DNA of 33,229 nt from the NCBI RefSeq assembly GCF_001269385.1, contig NZ_CXOO01000052.1:1-33229 (forward strand). The letters run 5' to 3'. The DNA comes from Limnohabitans sp. DM1. Lineage in GTDB: Bacteria; Pseudomonadota; Gammaproteobacteria; Burkholderiales; Burkholderiaceae_C. The notes beneath the pieces are model-generated. The model had not been told where the DNA came from and searched no databases. It worked only from the letters and a program-made list of their open reading frames with translations. The first letter of the stretch is position 1. The number at the start of each line of letters is the position of its first letter. Position numbers and translations under genes: made by a program. This document shows positions 25,007 to 33,229 of this stretch, in pieces.

Positions 25007-28000
25007 TCAATGCGTCATGAGCTGCGCCTGGTCGATCAGGAATTGCTGGTGGGTGTCAACGGGCGAAGCGCCCAGCATGGCCCCTGAATGCCTGTCTTGA
25101 GGGCTGTCGGCGCTGGCCAAGACATCGCGCCACTGCAAACCGCTGCCACTGTCACTGCTGCCACCGCTGGAGAAGGCAAAGGCCGCGTCGGCCACCAGCA
25201 GCTGGCTGCCGTCCAGCCAGGTGGCGTGGGTGCGGCCGGCTTCCTGCACGCCCGCAGCGGGGCTGCGAAGCACGCCGTCGCTGTGCAGCTGCAGCGACAC
25301 GATGCCCACATCGAGCAGGTGGCGCACTTCGCCGCTGTCGCTTTGGCCGTTGTGGTTGGCGTCCTGCCAGACGGCCATCTGGGCAAATCGGCTGTCTTGC
25401 GCGTTCAGCACGCCGTCGCCGTTGCTGTCAAAGGCGGCGGCCAGGCCTTGCAGGTCGGTGGCGCCGGGCGTGACCAGCAAATCTGCGTATTGCGCAAAGG
25501 CAAACTGGCTGTGGTCGTGCACCATGGCGTCCGCGAACTTGTCCCACACCAGCACGCCGTCTTGCGGTGCGGCCCAGGCGCTTTGGTCTTGCAGGCCGTC
25601 GCCGTTCACATCCATTTGCACCTGGCTGTAGCTCAAGATGCCGTCGCGGTTCATGTCCAGCACCACGGGGGCCACGCTGTCCAGGTTGTTGACGGTGAGC
25701 CCAGTGCGCACGATCACCTGGCTGCGCATGCCCTCGTTTTGGTAGACCGTGTAGTCACGGGTGCCATCGTTGACGGTGCCTGCATTCACCCACAAGCCGG
25801 TGCCCAGCTGCAAGTTCAGCACGTCGGCAGCATCGCCTTCCACCACCAACTGGTGGTATCTGGTGCTGTCAGCCAAAGCGTTGCCACTGGCATTGGTCCA
25901 GGTCTTGCCGTCGGCGCTGGGGGTGCCGGTGTGGATGCTGTTGAAGCCTGCCATGTCCACCACGTCTTGTGCGCTCAGGCCCAGGGTGTTGGCGGCGCTG
26001 TCGCTGGCCAGGTCGATGCGTTCAATGCTTTCGATGCGGCTCATGCCATCTGGGGATGCGCTGTCGGCGTTGCTCACGCTTTGCAGGTTCAGCGAAGCGC
26101 CCGCGCTCAGCGCCAGCGTGTCAAAGCCCGTGCCGCCCATCACGCGTGCCAGTTGCCCCACGTTGCCGCCTGCGCCCAGGGGGCTTTGCAATGCGCTCAC
26201 GTTGCTGGCATTGAGCATGAAGCGGTCGTCACCCTTGCCGCCAAACATCACGTCGGCGCCGCCGTTGCCGATCAGGCTGTCGTGGCCATCACCTGCGATG
26301 AAGGTTTCAGACGAGGTGTTGCCCTCCAAGAGGTTGGCCGTGGCATCGCCCAACAAGTCCACTTGGCTGCCCCATTGGCTGCCGCCAAAAATCACATAGC
26401 TCTTGCCCGCATCGGCGCCTGCGCTCGGGTCGGCTGTGCGTGCGCCCACCAGCAGATCGTCAAAGCCGTCGCCGTTGATGTCGCCGGCCATGCTGACGAT
26501 GCCTGCGTTGTCACCGGCCGACTGGCCGTTGATGACAAAGCCGCCGACGCCATTGGCCACGGCGCTCAGCTCAATTGGCGTGTTGGTGGTTTGGCCGTAC
26601 ACCAAAAAGCTGCGGCCCGCGTCAACACCGGTGGCGGGATCGGCCAGCTGTGAGCCGATGATCAGGTCGGCCAGGCCGTCGCCGTTGATGTCCCCGGCAT
26701 AGCTCACGCGTGTGCGCTGGGGCACCTGGGTATCGCTGGTCAGATAGACCCCGTCACCTGCAGATTGGCCGTAGATCACATAGCCGCCCATGCCTGCCGC
26801 AATGGCGCTGAGCTGAATGACTTGACCATCTGTCTTGCCATACACCACATAGGTGCTGCCTGCATTGGCCTTGGCGGCCGGGTCGGCTTGCGGAGCAAAC
26901 ACCAGCACATCGCCCAGGCCGTCACCGTTGACGTCGCCCGCCTGACTCACGGAAAAGCCACTCAGGTCGTTGGCACACTGGCCCTGAATGACAAAGCCGC
27001 CCGATCCGGCCTGCAAGGCCGACAGGTTCACGCCTGCTGAGTCGGTCTTGCCAAACACCACAAAGCTGCGCCCAGCGTCGGTTCCGGTGGCAGGGTCGCT
27101 GTTGTAGGTGCCCACGATCACATCGGCCAGACCGTCGCCGTTCACATCGCCCGCATTGCTCGCGCTGTAGCCGGTGAAATCGCCACTGCTTTGCGCGTTG
27201 ATGACAAAGCCACCTGAGCCTTCTTGCACAGCTGTCAATTGCACTTTGGCCATGTCTGTGCTGCCAAACACCAGATAGGTCTTGCCCATTCTGGATGCAC
27301 CGACCAAGAAGTCGGTCAAACCGTCGCCGTTGACATCGCCTGCTGCACTGACAACGCCTGAGCTGAAAAGTTGGCCGGAGCTGGTGTAGCCAATGATGGT
27401 GTAACCGCCATTGCCTGCATTCACTGCCGAAGCCTGCACCGCGGTGCTGGAGGTTTTGCCATACACGATGTAAGTGCGACCGTGGGTGCCATCTTCGTTG
27501 TGTGCACTGGACATCAGGTCGGCCAGTCCGTCGCCGTTGACATCACCTGCGGCAGCGACTGAAGCTGCGCTAAAGGTAATGCCAAAGCCTTCCAGCACAA
27601 AACCCGCCGAGGCAGCGGCCAGGCCACTCAAGTTGACTGCGCTGGTGCCCGATTTGCCAAACACCACATAAGCGCGGCCACTGTTGTTCACCGACGTGTC
27701 GGCATACGGTGCACCCACGATCAGGTCGTCATAGCCGTCGCCGTTCACATCCCCCGCATTGGCCACGCTGAAGCCGCTGAGGTCGCCCGCGCATTGGCCA
27801 TTGATGACAAAACCGCCCACGCCCTGAGCCACGCTGCTCAGGTTGACTTTGGGCACAAAGTTCTGCGCGATCTGGTCGGTGGTGCTGGAAAAGGCAGCCG
27901 TGGCACTCAAGCCCGCACCGGCCAGCACATCCACATACACCCCCTCGCTGCCCAGGGTCTGGTCCCAGGCGCGCCATGTGACTGCCGAGCTGATGTTGGT

Positions 28001-31000
28001 GGTCACGCCCGCGTTGGGTTTGAAGTAAATCCGGTTGTCACTGTCCGGCCCCAGCAGCAATGCCATGTGATCGCTCACCGCGCTGACCTGCGCCCAGCTG
28101 AGGCCGCCATTGGTGCTGTAGTACAGGCTGCCCTGGCTGGTGTCCACGCCGGTGATGGCCATGCCTTGCAAAGCGGCTGCGCCATCGGCGTCGCTCACTC
28201 CACCCATGAAACTGCTGACCAAACTGCCGACTTCGCCCGCAGGATCGGTGGCCACATCGCCCAGCAAGCCCAGGCTCAGGATTCGATCGGTCAGCACTGG
28301 TGCAGCATTGCTCGGGTTGCCCGTGGCGTCGTTGGCGCCATACACCGCCACGCCCTGGCGCACGATGACCTGCGCGTGCAGGGCCTCGTTTTGAAAGACC
28401 ACATGGTCATGCAGGCCGTCATTGACCGTGCCCACATTCGCCCAGTCGCCTGGCCCGGTTTGCAGGTTCAGCGCATCCTGGGCATTGCCGTCGACCACCA
28501 GCTGGTGATAGGGCGTGATGCTGCTCAGAGCGCTGCCGCTCACGTTCACCCAGGTCTTGCCGTCCGCACTGGCGCTGCCGGTGTGGATGCTGTTGAAACC
28601 GGCCAGATCGGCCACGTCTTTGGCCCCCAGTCCCAGCGTGTTGCTCGCGGTATCGGTGGCCAGATCTATGCGCTCCAGGCCTTCGATGCGGCTGGCCACA
28701 TCGGGCGAAGCAGCGTCGGCATGACTGACTGCACCCAGGTTGAGGGCTGCACCGCCACTGAGCTGCAGCGTGTCATAACCCGTGCCACCATCGATGCGGG
28801 CCAGTTGCTGCGCATTGCCGCCCTGGCCCATGGGGCTGTGCAAAGCCTGCACGTTGGCCGCGTTCAACACGAAAGTGTCGTTGCCCTTGCCGCCATACAT
28901 CACGTCGGCGCCACCGTTGCCGATCAACACATCGGCGCCATCACCGGCCACAAAGGTGTCTGAAACGGTGCTGCCCGTCAGGGTGTCAGCGGCCAGCTGG
29001 CCCGACAAATCCAGGGTGTCCATGAAGCGGCTGCCGCCCCAGACCACATACGACTGGCCCGCCAGCGTGCCGCCTTCCGTGGTGGCATGGGCAGCGGACA
29101 CCAGCACATCGGCAAAGCCGTCACCGTTGATGTCGCCGCCCAGGCTGACGGTGCCGGCCAAGTCACCGGCCGACTGGCCGTTGATGAAAAAGCCGCCTTC
29201 GCCCTGCGCCAAGTTGCTCAGCTGGATGGCGCTGGTGCTGGTTTTGCCATAGACCACATAGGCACGGCCTGCATCGGTGCCCGCTGCCGGGTCGGCGGCG
29301 CTGGCGCCCACCATCAGGTCGGCCAGGCCATCGCCGTTGACATCGCCTGCATAGCCCACAGCACCGGCGGCATCGCCCGCGCACTGGCCATTGATGACAA
29401 AGCCGCCCGAGCCCGCCGCGATGGCGCTGAGCTGCACCTCAGTGACCGCGCCGGTGCGGCCAAACACCACATAGCTGCGGCCCGCATTGCTGCCATTGCT
29501 CAAATCGGAGTCGCTGGCGCCCACGATCAGATCGGCCAGGCCGTCACCGTTGACATCGCCCGCATTGCTCACGCGAGCGGCCTGGTCGCCCGCGCACTCG
29601 CCAAAGATCACAAAACCTTGTGAGCCCAAGCTGCTGACAGACACGGTTTCGCCACCTGTTTTGCCCAGCACCACATACGAGGCGCCCTTGCCATGGGCCA
29701 TGGTGGCACCCACGATCAAATCGGCCAGCCCGTCGCCATTGACGTCGCCTGCATTGCTGATGGACGCTCCCAGCAAATCAGCGGCACTTTGGGCCTGCAC
29801 CATGAAGCCGCCAGAGCCTGCGGCCACAGCGCTCAGCTCCACGTCGGTGCTGTTGTTGGTGCGGCCAAAGACCACATAGGCCTTGCCTGCGTCCGTCATG
29901 CCCGCCACATCAGCGGTCAAGGTGCCCACCAGGAAATCTTCCAGGCCGTCGCCGTTCACATCGCCTGCGGCGCTCACGGTCTGCAGCCCCACCGACGGGA
30001 TATCGGTCACGCCATTGATCGAAAAACCGGTGCTGCCTGTCAAAGCGTTCACAGACACCGTGGCGCCGCTGGTACTGCCAAAAATCACATGTGCACGACC
30101 CTGGTTGTTGCCCGCTGGGGAAGCGTTGCCGTTGTTGGAGATCACCACCAAGTCGGCCAGGCCGTCTTGGTTCACATCGCCTGCGGCGCTGACCGAGGTG
30201 CCCACGGCATCGTTGACCGCAAAGCCATCAATCGCAAAGCCTCCCACGCCTGCTGCCACAGCGCTCAGATCTATCTGCATGTTGCCTGTCTTGCCATACA
30301 CCACATAGGCACGGCCCGCATCGGGGGTGCCGTTGACATCGGCGCCAGGTGCCCCGACCAGGATGTCGTCATATCCGTCACCGTTGACGTCGCCCGCGTT
30401 GCTCAGGGTCAAGCCGCTGCGGTCGCTGGCGCTGTCACCGTTGATGACAAAACCACCGCTGCCCTGGGCCACATCGCTGAGGTTGACCGCTACAGGCAAT
30501 TTTTGCAGCAGCACATCGGTGGCTGAAGAAAATGAACTCGTGCCCCCATTGACCGAAACATCCACATACGAGCCCTCTGCACCCACACCCTGGTCCCAGG
30601 CGCGGAAGGTGACGGCGCTGGCGATGCTGTTGGAGACCCCAGCTGCGGGCTGGAAATACAAACGGTTGTCCGCATCCGATTTCAGCAGCAAGGCATTGGC
30701 ATCGCTGACGCTGCTCACGGCCGTCCAGGTGGTGCCGCCGTTGGTGCTGAAGAACAAAGTACCTTGGCTGGTGTCCACCCCGGTGATGGCCATGCCTTTG
30801 AGGGTGCTGGTGCCATCGGGCAGGCTCACGCCACCCATCAAACTGCTCACCAGTGTGCCCACCGCGCCCGTGGGCACAGGGGCATCGGCCGCGACCATGG
30901 CCAGGCTCAGCGAGGTGTCGGTCAACACCGGCGCGTCCTTGACGGGCGTCACCCCAATCAAGGAAGTGGCCACCGCCGAATCCAGCGTGCCGTCGTTCAG

Positions 31001-33229
31001 GATGTACTGCACGGTACGGGTGGCGGTGCTGGGTTTGTCAGAGATGTTGCTGTATTGCACCGCACGCAAGGCCGCTTGCCATTGCGCCAGCGTGGCGGTG
31101 CCGCCCGCCGAACTCAGGCGCACCACGCCGGGGCTCAGGCTGGCGGTGATGTTGCCCATGGTTTGCCCATCGTTGACAAAACCCAGCACATCTTCTGCCG
31201 CTTCAAAGCCAGCCGTGATGGCCACTTTGGCGCTGACGGCGCTGGTGTCGTCCACATCGGCCACGGTGACGATGGTGTTGATGGCGGCCATGCCCTGGCC
31301 TTCGGTGTAGTTCAGATGCACGGGGTTGACGATGACTTCGCCTGCCGCATTGATCACCTTGGCTTCCGGAAAATTCAGGCGCACCGGTGCCGTTGAAGTG
31401 CCCACGATCAGCATCGTGTAAGTGCCGGTTTGATCGGCCGTGAAATTGCCAATCGTGCTGCCCAGGTAATAGCCCCCGTTGTCCCAGCCGCCACTGCCCC
31501 CTTGTCGGGTGGATGAGGCGGTGGTCACGCCCGAGATGATGGTGCCATCGGGCTTTTTGATGTCCACACGCAAGGTGGCTGCCCCCAGGCCATCGGCTTG
31601 CAACTTGCGCAGCCCCACGGCCACGCCATACACGACCCCGTTGTAGCCCTGAAAGTCGGCCGCCAGGATGTCGCCTTTGTCCAGGCGGGTGTTGGCTGTA
31701 CCGGCGATGTTGTTGTCATCGCGCACCACCATGGGCGTGGTGCCGCCATAGGCGTAGTAGGGCGCCTTGTAAACGCCCAGGCCATTCAAGGTGCCATACA
31801 TGTCGACGATCGGCGTCCACAGGCCGGCCACATTGGTGTTACTGGGCACCATCACGGTGTTGTTGGCTGGCGATTTGGCCGTGCCCGGGGGGCCTGCCGA
31901 AGGGATGCTCAGCACCGGTGCATCGTCGGTGCCCGTGATGAGGACGCTGATGTCCTGACTGGCCGTGCCATCTTTGCTGGTCACCGTGAGCTTGTCGGTC
32001 ACCGTGGCCTGAGCTGCCAGGGCCTGCGTGGCGTCCCGGCTGTTGTCCAGCGTATATGTCCAGGCGCCTGAGCTGGTGTTGAGCGTGAATGTGCCATAAA
32101 CACCCGCCAACGAGGCAGGCGTTTGCAACACGTTTTCACCCGAATCCGGGTCGGTCACGGTCAAGCTGCCACTGACCGAATTCACACTGGCGTCTTCGCT
32201 CAGCGCCCCTGTGGCCATGCCGCTGATGCTGGCATTGCCCTGCACCGTACTGGTGATCGTCACCGTCAAAGCGCTGGGCGCGCTGGTGTTTCCAGCGGCG
32301 TCGGTGGTGGTGACGCTCAATGTGTTCGCGCCCGAGGGCAACGCTGCCGTTGGCGTGATGCTCCACGTTCCGTTAGTGGCCACGGTGGCGGTGCCGATGA
32401 CTGCGTTGGCCCCGTCCTTGAGGGTGATGATTTCGCCAACGGTGCCCGTGCCGCTGATGGTGGGCGTGGTGTCGTCGGTGGTGTTGTCACCCAGCACACC
32501 GCTGTCACTGCTCGGGTCAAGCATGGCAGTCGGAGCGACAGAGGCCGTGGTGTCGAAGGTGATGACCAGCGGCGTGACTGGGCTGGTGTTGCCCGCAGCG
32601 TCTGTGGTGGTGACGCTCAGGTTGTTCGCGCCAGAGGCCAGCGCTGCCGTGGGTGTGACGCTCCACGTTCCGTTGGCCGCTACGGTGGCGGTGCCGATCA
32701 CGGCGCCAGCGGAGTCTTTGACCGTGATGGCTTCCCCCGCAGTGCCGGTGCCACTGATCGTGGGCGTCGTGTCGTTGGTCAGTTGGTCACCCAATAGGCC
32801 ACTGTCGCTCGAAGCATCGACTGTGGCAACAGGTGCCGCAGAAGCCGTGTTGTCGAGGGTGATGACCAGCGGCGTGGCGGCGCTGGTGTTTCCAGCGGCG
32901 TCGGTGATGGTGACGCTCAGGTTGTTGGCGCCTGAGGCCAGCGCTGTCGTTGGCGTCACGCTCCACGTTCCGTTGGCAGCTACGGAGGCGGTGCCGATCA
33001 CGGCTCCAGCGGGGTCTTTGACTGTGATGACTTCACCCGCAGTGCCGGTGCCACTGATCGTGGGCATCGTGTCGTTGGTAGTGTTATCGCCCAGCACACC
33101 GCTGTCGCTGCTGGCGTCCAGCATGGCGGTGGGGGCGGCAGAGGCTGTGGTGTCTAGGGTGATGACCAGCGAGGTGGCTGGGCTGATTTGATTGCTGGCG
33201 CTCGTTGCAGTCACGCTCAGGGTGTTTGC
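25007..33229 (-). CDS. Giant repetitive RTX/FG-GAP surface protein, 5' end outside the window
   Basis: At least 2,740 residues are visible. The frame continues past the window edge (33215-33229 reads ANTLS, in line with the repeat), so the gene is 5'-partial. From N to C: about three Ig-like repeats of 100 residues; one VCBS-type domain (about 31930-32240); a unique region with GLEYA-like or adhesin-like features (about 30940-31930); then two copies of a 2.6-kb module, each with a cap domain, seven FG-GAP blades (DVNGDGLADLIVG type) and an RTX-like calcium segment (GNGGADVMYGGKGNDTF). The C-terminus has calcium loops DMNRDGILS, DVNGDGLQD, DSNGDGVLN and DANHNGQSD. The calcium motifs and lack of membrane segments suggest type I secretion, but no transporter gene is in the window. 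The exact biological target is unknown. Confidence 0.9.
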   Translation of the reverse strand, partial: ANTLSVTATSASNQISPATSLVITLDTTASAAPTAMLDASSDSGVLGDNTTNDTMPTISGTGTAGEVITVKDPAGAVIGTASVAANGTWSVTPTTALASGANNLSVTITDAAGNTSAATPLVITLDNTASAAPVATVDASSDSGLLGDQLTNDTTPTISGTGTAGEAITVKDSAGAVIGTATVAANGTWSVTPTAALASGANNLSVTTTDAAGNTSPVTPLVITFDTTASVAPTAMLDPSSDSGVLGDNTTDDTTPTISGTGTVGEIITLKDGANAVIGTATVATNGTWSITPTAALPSGANTLSVTTTDAAGNTSAPSALTVTITSTVQGNASISGMATGALSEDASVNSVSGSLTVTDPDSGENVLQTPASLAGVYGTFTLNTSSGAWTYTLDNSRDATQALAAQATVTDKLTVTSKDGTASQDISVLITGTDDAPVLSIPSAGPPGTAKSPANNTVMVPSNTNVAGLWTPIVDMYGTLNGLGVYKAPYYAYGGTTPMVVRDDNNIAGTANTRLDKGDILAADFQGYNGVVYGVAVGLRKLQADGLGAATLRVDIKKPDGTIISGVTTASSTRQGGSGGWDNGGYYLGSTIGNFTADQTGTYTMLIVGTSTAPVRLNFPEAKVINAAGEVIVNPVHLNYTEGQGMAAINTIVTVADVDDTSAVSAKVAITAGFEAAEDVLGFVNDGQTMGNITASLSPGVVRLSSAGGTATLAQWQAALRAVQYSNISDKPSTATRTVQYILNDGTLDSAVATSLIGVTPVKDAPVLTDTSLSLAMVAADAPVPTGAVGTLVSSLMGGVSLPDGTSTLKGMAITGVDTSQGTLFFSTNGGTTWTAVSSVSDANALLLKSDADNRLYFQPAAGVSNSIASAVTFRAWDQGVGAEGSYVDVSVNGGTSSFSSATDVLLQKLPVAVNLSDVAQGSGGFVINGDSASDRSGLTLSNAGDVNGDGYDDILVGAPGADVNGTPDAGRAYVVYGKTGNMQIDLSAVAAGVGGFAIDGFAVNDAVGTSVSAAGDVNQDGLADLVVISNNGNASPAGNNQGRAHVIFGSTSGATVSVNALTGSTGFSINGVTDIPSVGLQTVSAAGDVNGDGLEDFLVGTLTADVAGMTDAGKAYVVFGRTNNSTDVELSAVAAGSGGFMVQAQSAADLLGASISNAGDVNGDGLADLIVGATMAHGKGASYVVLGKTGGETVSVSSLGSQGFVIFGECAGDQAARVSNAGDVNGDGLADLIVGASDSDLSNGSNAGRSYVVFGRTGAVTEVQLSAIAAGSGGFVINGQCAGDAAGAVGYAGDVNGDGLADLMVGASAADPAAGTDAGRAYVVYGKTSTSAIQLSNLAQGEGGFFINGQSAGDLAGTVSLGGDINGDGFADVLVSAAHATTEGGTLAGQSYVVWGGSRFMDTLDLSGQLAADTLTGSTVSDTFVAGDGADVLIGNGGADVMYGGKGNDTFVLNAANVQALHSPMGQGGNAQQLARIDGGTGYDTLQLSGGAALNLGAVSHADAASPDVASRIEGLERIDLATDTASNTLGLGAKDVADLAGFNSIHTGSASADGKTWVNVSGSALSSITPYHQLVVDGNAQDALNLQTGPGDWANVGTVNDGLHDHVVFQNEALHAQVIVRQGVAVYGANDATGNPSNAAPVLTDRILSLGLLGDVATDPAGEVGSLVSSFMGGVSDADGAAALQGMAITGVDTSQGSLYYSTNGGLSWAQVSAVSDHMALLLGPDSDNRIYFKPNAGVTTNISSAVTWRAWDQTLGSEGVYVDVLAGAGLSATAAFSSTTDQIAQNFVPKVNLSSVAQGVGGFVINGQCAGDLSGFSVANAGDVNGDGYDDLIVGAPYADTSVNNSGRAYVVFGKSGTSAVNLSGLAAASAGFVLEGFGITFSAASVAAAGDVNGDGLADLMSSAHNEDGTHGRTYIVYGKTSSTAVQASAVNAGNGGYTIIGYTSSGQLFSSGVVSAAGDVNGDGLTDFLVGASRMGKTYLVFGSTDMAKVQLTAVQEGSGGFVINAQSSGDFTGYSASNAGDVNGDGLADVIVGTYNSDPATGTDAGRSFVVFGKTDSAGVNLSALQAGSGGFVIQGQCANDLSGFSVSQAGDVNGDGLGDVLVFAPQADPAAKANAGSTYVVYGKTDGQVIQLSAIAAGMGGYVIYGQSAGDGVYLTSDTQVPQRTRVSYAGDINGDGLADLIIGSQLADPATGVDAGRSFLVYGQTTNTPIELSAVANGVGGFVINGQSAGDNAGIVSMAGDINGDGFDDLLVGARTADPSAGADAGKSYVIFGGSQWGSQVDLLGDATANLLEGNTSSETFIAGDGHDSLIGNGGADVMFGGKGDDRFMLNASNVSALQSPLGAGGNVGQLARVMGGTGFDTLALSAGASLNLQSVSNADSASPDGMSRIESIERIDLASDSAANTLGLSAQDVVDMAGFNSIHTGTPSADGKTWTNASGNALADSTRYHQLVVEGDAADVLNLQLGTGLWVNAGTVNDGTRDYTVYQNEGMRSQVIVRTGLTVNNLDSVAPVVLDMNRDGILSYSQVQMDVNGDGLQDQSAWAAPQDGVLVWDKFADAMVHDHSQFAFAQYADLLVTPGATDLQGLAAAFDSNGDGVLNAQDSRFAQMAVWQDANHNGQSDSGEVRHLLDVGIVSLQLHSDGVLRSPAAGVQEAGRTHATWLDGSQLLVADAAFAFSSGGSSDSGSGLQWRDVLASADSPQDRHSGAMLGASPVDTHQQFLIDQAQLMTH
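25650..28300 (-). repeat. Module B of the giant protein (2.6 kb, second copy)
   Basis: This begins around TDRILSLGLLGD (28300) and ends near LDSVAPVVLD (about 25670). It contains the cap (MAITGVDTSQGSLYYSTNGG), seven FG-GAP blades (26370-27860) and an RTX segment (GNGGADVMFGGKGDDRF, near 26230). It repeats the plan of module A with diverged sequence. Confidence 0.75.
26370..27860 (-). repeat. FG-GAP propeller B, seven blades
   Basis: I count seven blades, each with GGFVINGQ-like start, AGDVNGDGxxD calcium loop and SYVVFGK-like end. Seven is the number needed for a closed integrin-type beta-propeller. Confidence 0.75.
28300..30940 (-). repeat. Module A of the giant protein (2.6 kb, first copy)
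   Basis: This starts near TDTSLSLAMVAAD (30930) and ends near NAAPVL (28300). It has the cap (MAITGVDTSQGTLFFSTNGG), seven FG-GAP blades (29020-30500) and an RTX segment (GNGGADVMYGGKGNDTF, near 28890). Its order and length equal those of module B, so it arose by duplication. Confidence 0.75.
29020..30500 (-). repeat. FG-GAP propeller A, seven blades
   Basis: Seven blades are counted from GFVINGDSASD (first) to GFFINGQSAGD (last), each with a DVNGDG, DVNQDG or DINGDG calcium loop. Blade 2 (VVISNN) and blade 7 (VLVSAA) differ at the end of the FG-GAP core. Confidence 0.75.
32200..33229 (-). repeat. Tandem Ig-like repeats, about 300 bp each
   Basis: Sequence units such as SGTGTAGEVITVKD and GTWSVTPTTALASG recur at a 300-bp (100-residue) step: the equivalent base strings fall near 33047, 32747 and 32447. 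At least three units are visible and more probably lie beyond the edge. Divergence is low, so recent expansion is likely. Confidence 0.8.

Noticed and set aside
26370..30500. Regularly spaced repeats as a possible CRISPR array
   Set aside because: The repeats are diverged, in frame, and encode FG-GAP calcium loops; there are no identical short repeats with unique spacers.
25088..33191. Plus-strand frames opposite the giant gene (for example 25088-26653, 27794-28963, 32211-33191)
   Set aside because: All are antisense shadows of repetitive, GC-rich RTX/FG-GAP coding sequence.

Overview
The window looks like chromosome of a betaproteobacterium of the order Burkholderiales, probably Comamonadaceae. 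This rests on high-GC housekeeping genes, adjacent tkt and gap genes on one strand, a glcE-glcF pair, AlkB and GMC enzymes, and short palindromic intergenic repeats. The assignment comes from recognising proteins by eye, not from a database search.

Left part, about 1-10700: a defence and mobile-element island. It opens with a damaged IS4-family transposase (minus strand). Next is a tightly packed plus-strand operon: a type III-like DNA methyltransferase (mod) that seems to have lost its N-terminal part beside the insertion element, a DUF262 plus HNH nuclease gene joined by an ATGA overlap, and a type III-like helicase/nuclease (res) starting directly after the previous stop codon. It is followed by a retron: a predicted msr-msd RNA bounded by a 14-nt inverted repeat (8114-8127 and 8233-8246) and a reverse transcriptase fused to a C-terminal TOPRIM domain, like retron Ec67. 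The right edge holds gene debris: an HD-hydrolase fragment with a broken HD motif and a short umuC remnant.

Middle part, about 10800-24900: mostly metabolic chromosome. It holds a class II aldolase-like gene, AlkB alkane hydroxylase divergent from a GMC alcohol dehydrogenase-type oxidoreductase (a plausible alkane to alcohol to aldehyde pair), a decayed brnT toxin followed by an intact brnA antitoxin, gap and tkt (Calvin/pentose phosphate and glycolysis), an orphan XRE regulator, a small multi-CxxC zinc protein, glcE-glcF (glycolate oxidase subunits), a membrane protein, a universal stress protein and a tyrosine-phosphatase-like protein. Two families of palindromic repeats lie in the intergenic spaces.

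Right part, 25007 to the window end: one enormous minus-strand gene, incomplete at its 5' end. The visible part encodes more than 2,700 residues: about three 100-residue Ig-like repeats, a VCBS domain, and a duplicated 2.6-kb module. Each module has a cap domain, seven FG-GAP blades with calcium loops (probably a complete beta-propeller) and an RTX calcium-binding segment. A calcium-loop-rich C-terminus follows. It is most likely a type I-secreted surface or adhesin protein.

The strongest candidates for further work are the retron with its predicted RNA, the three-gene mod-DUF262/HNH-res operon with its mosaic, truncated mod gene, and the double-propeller RTX protein. No tRNA, rRNA or CRISPR array was seen.
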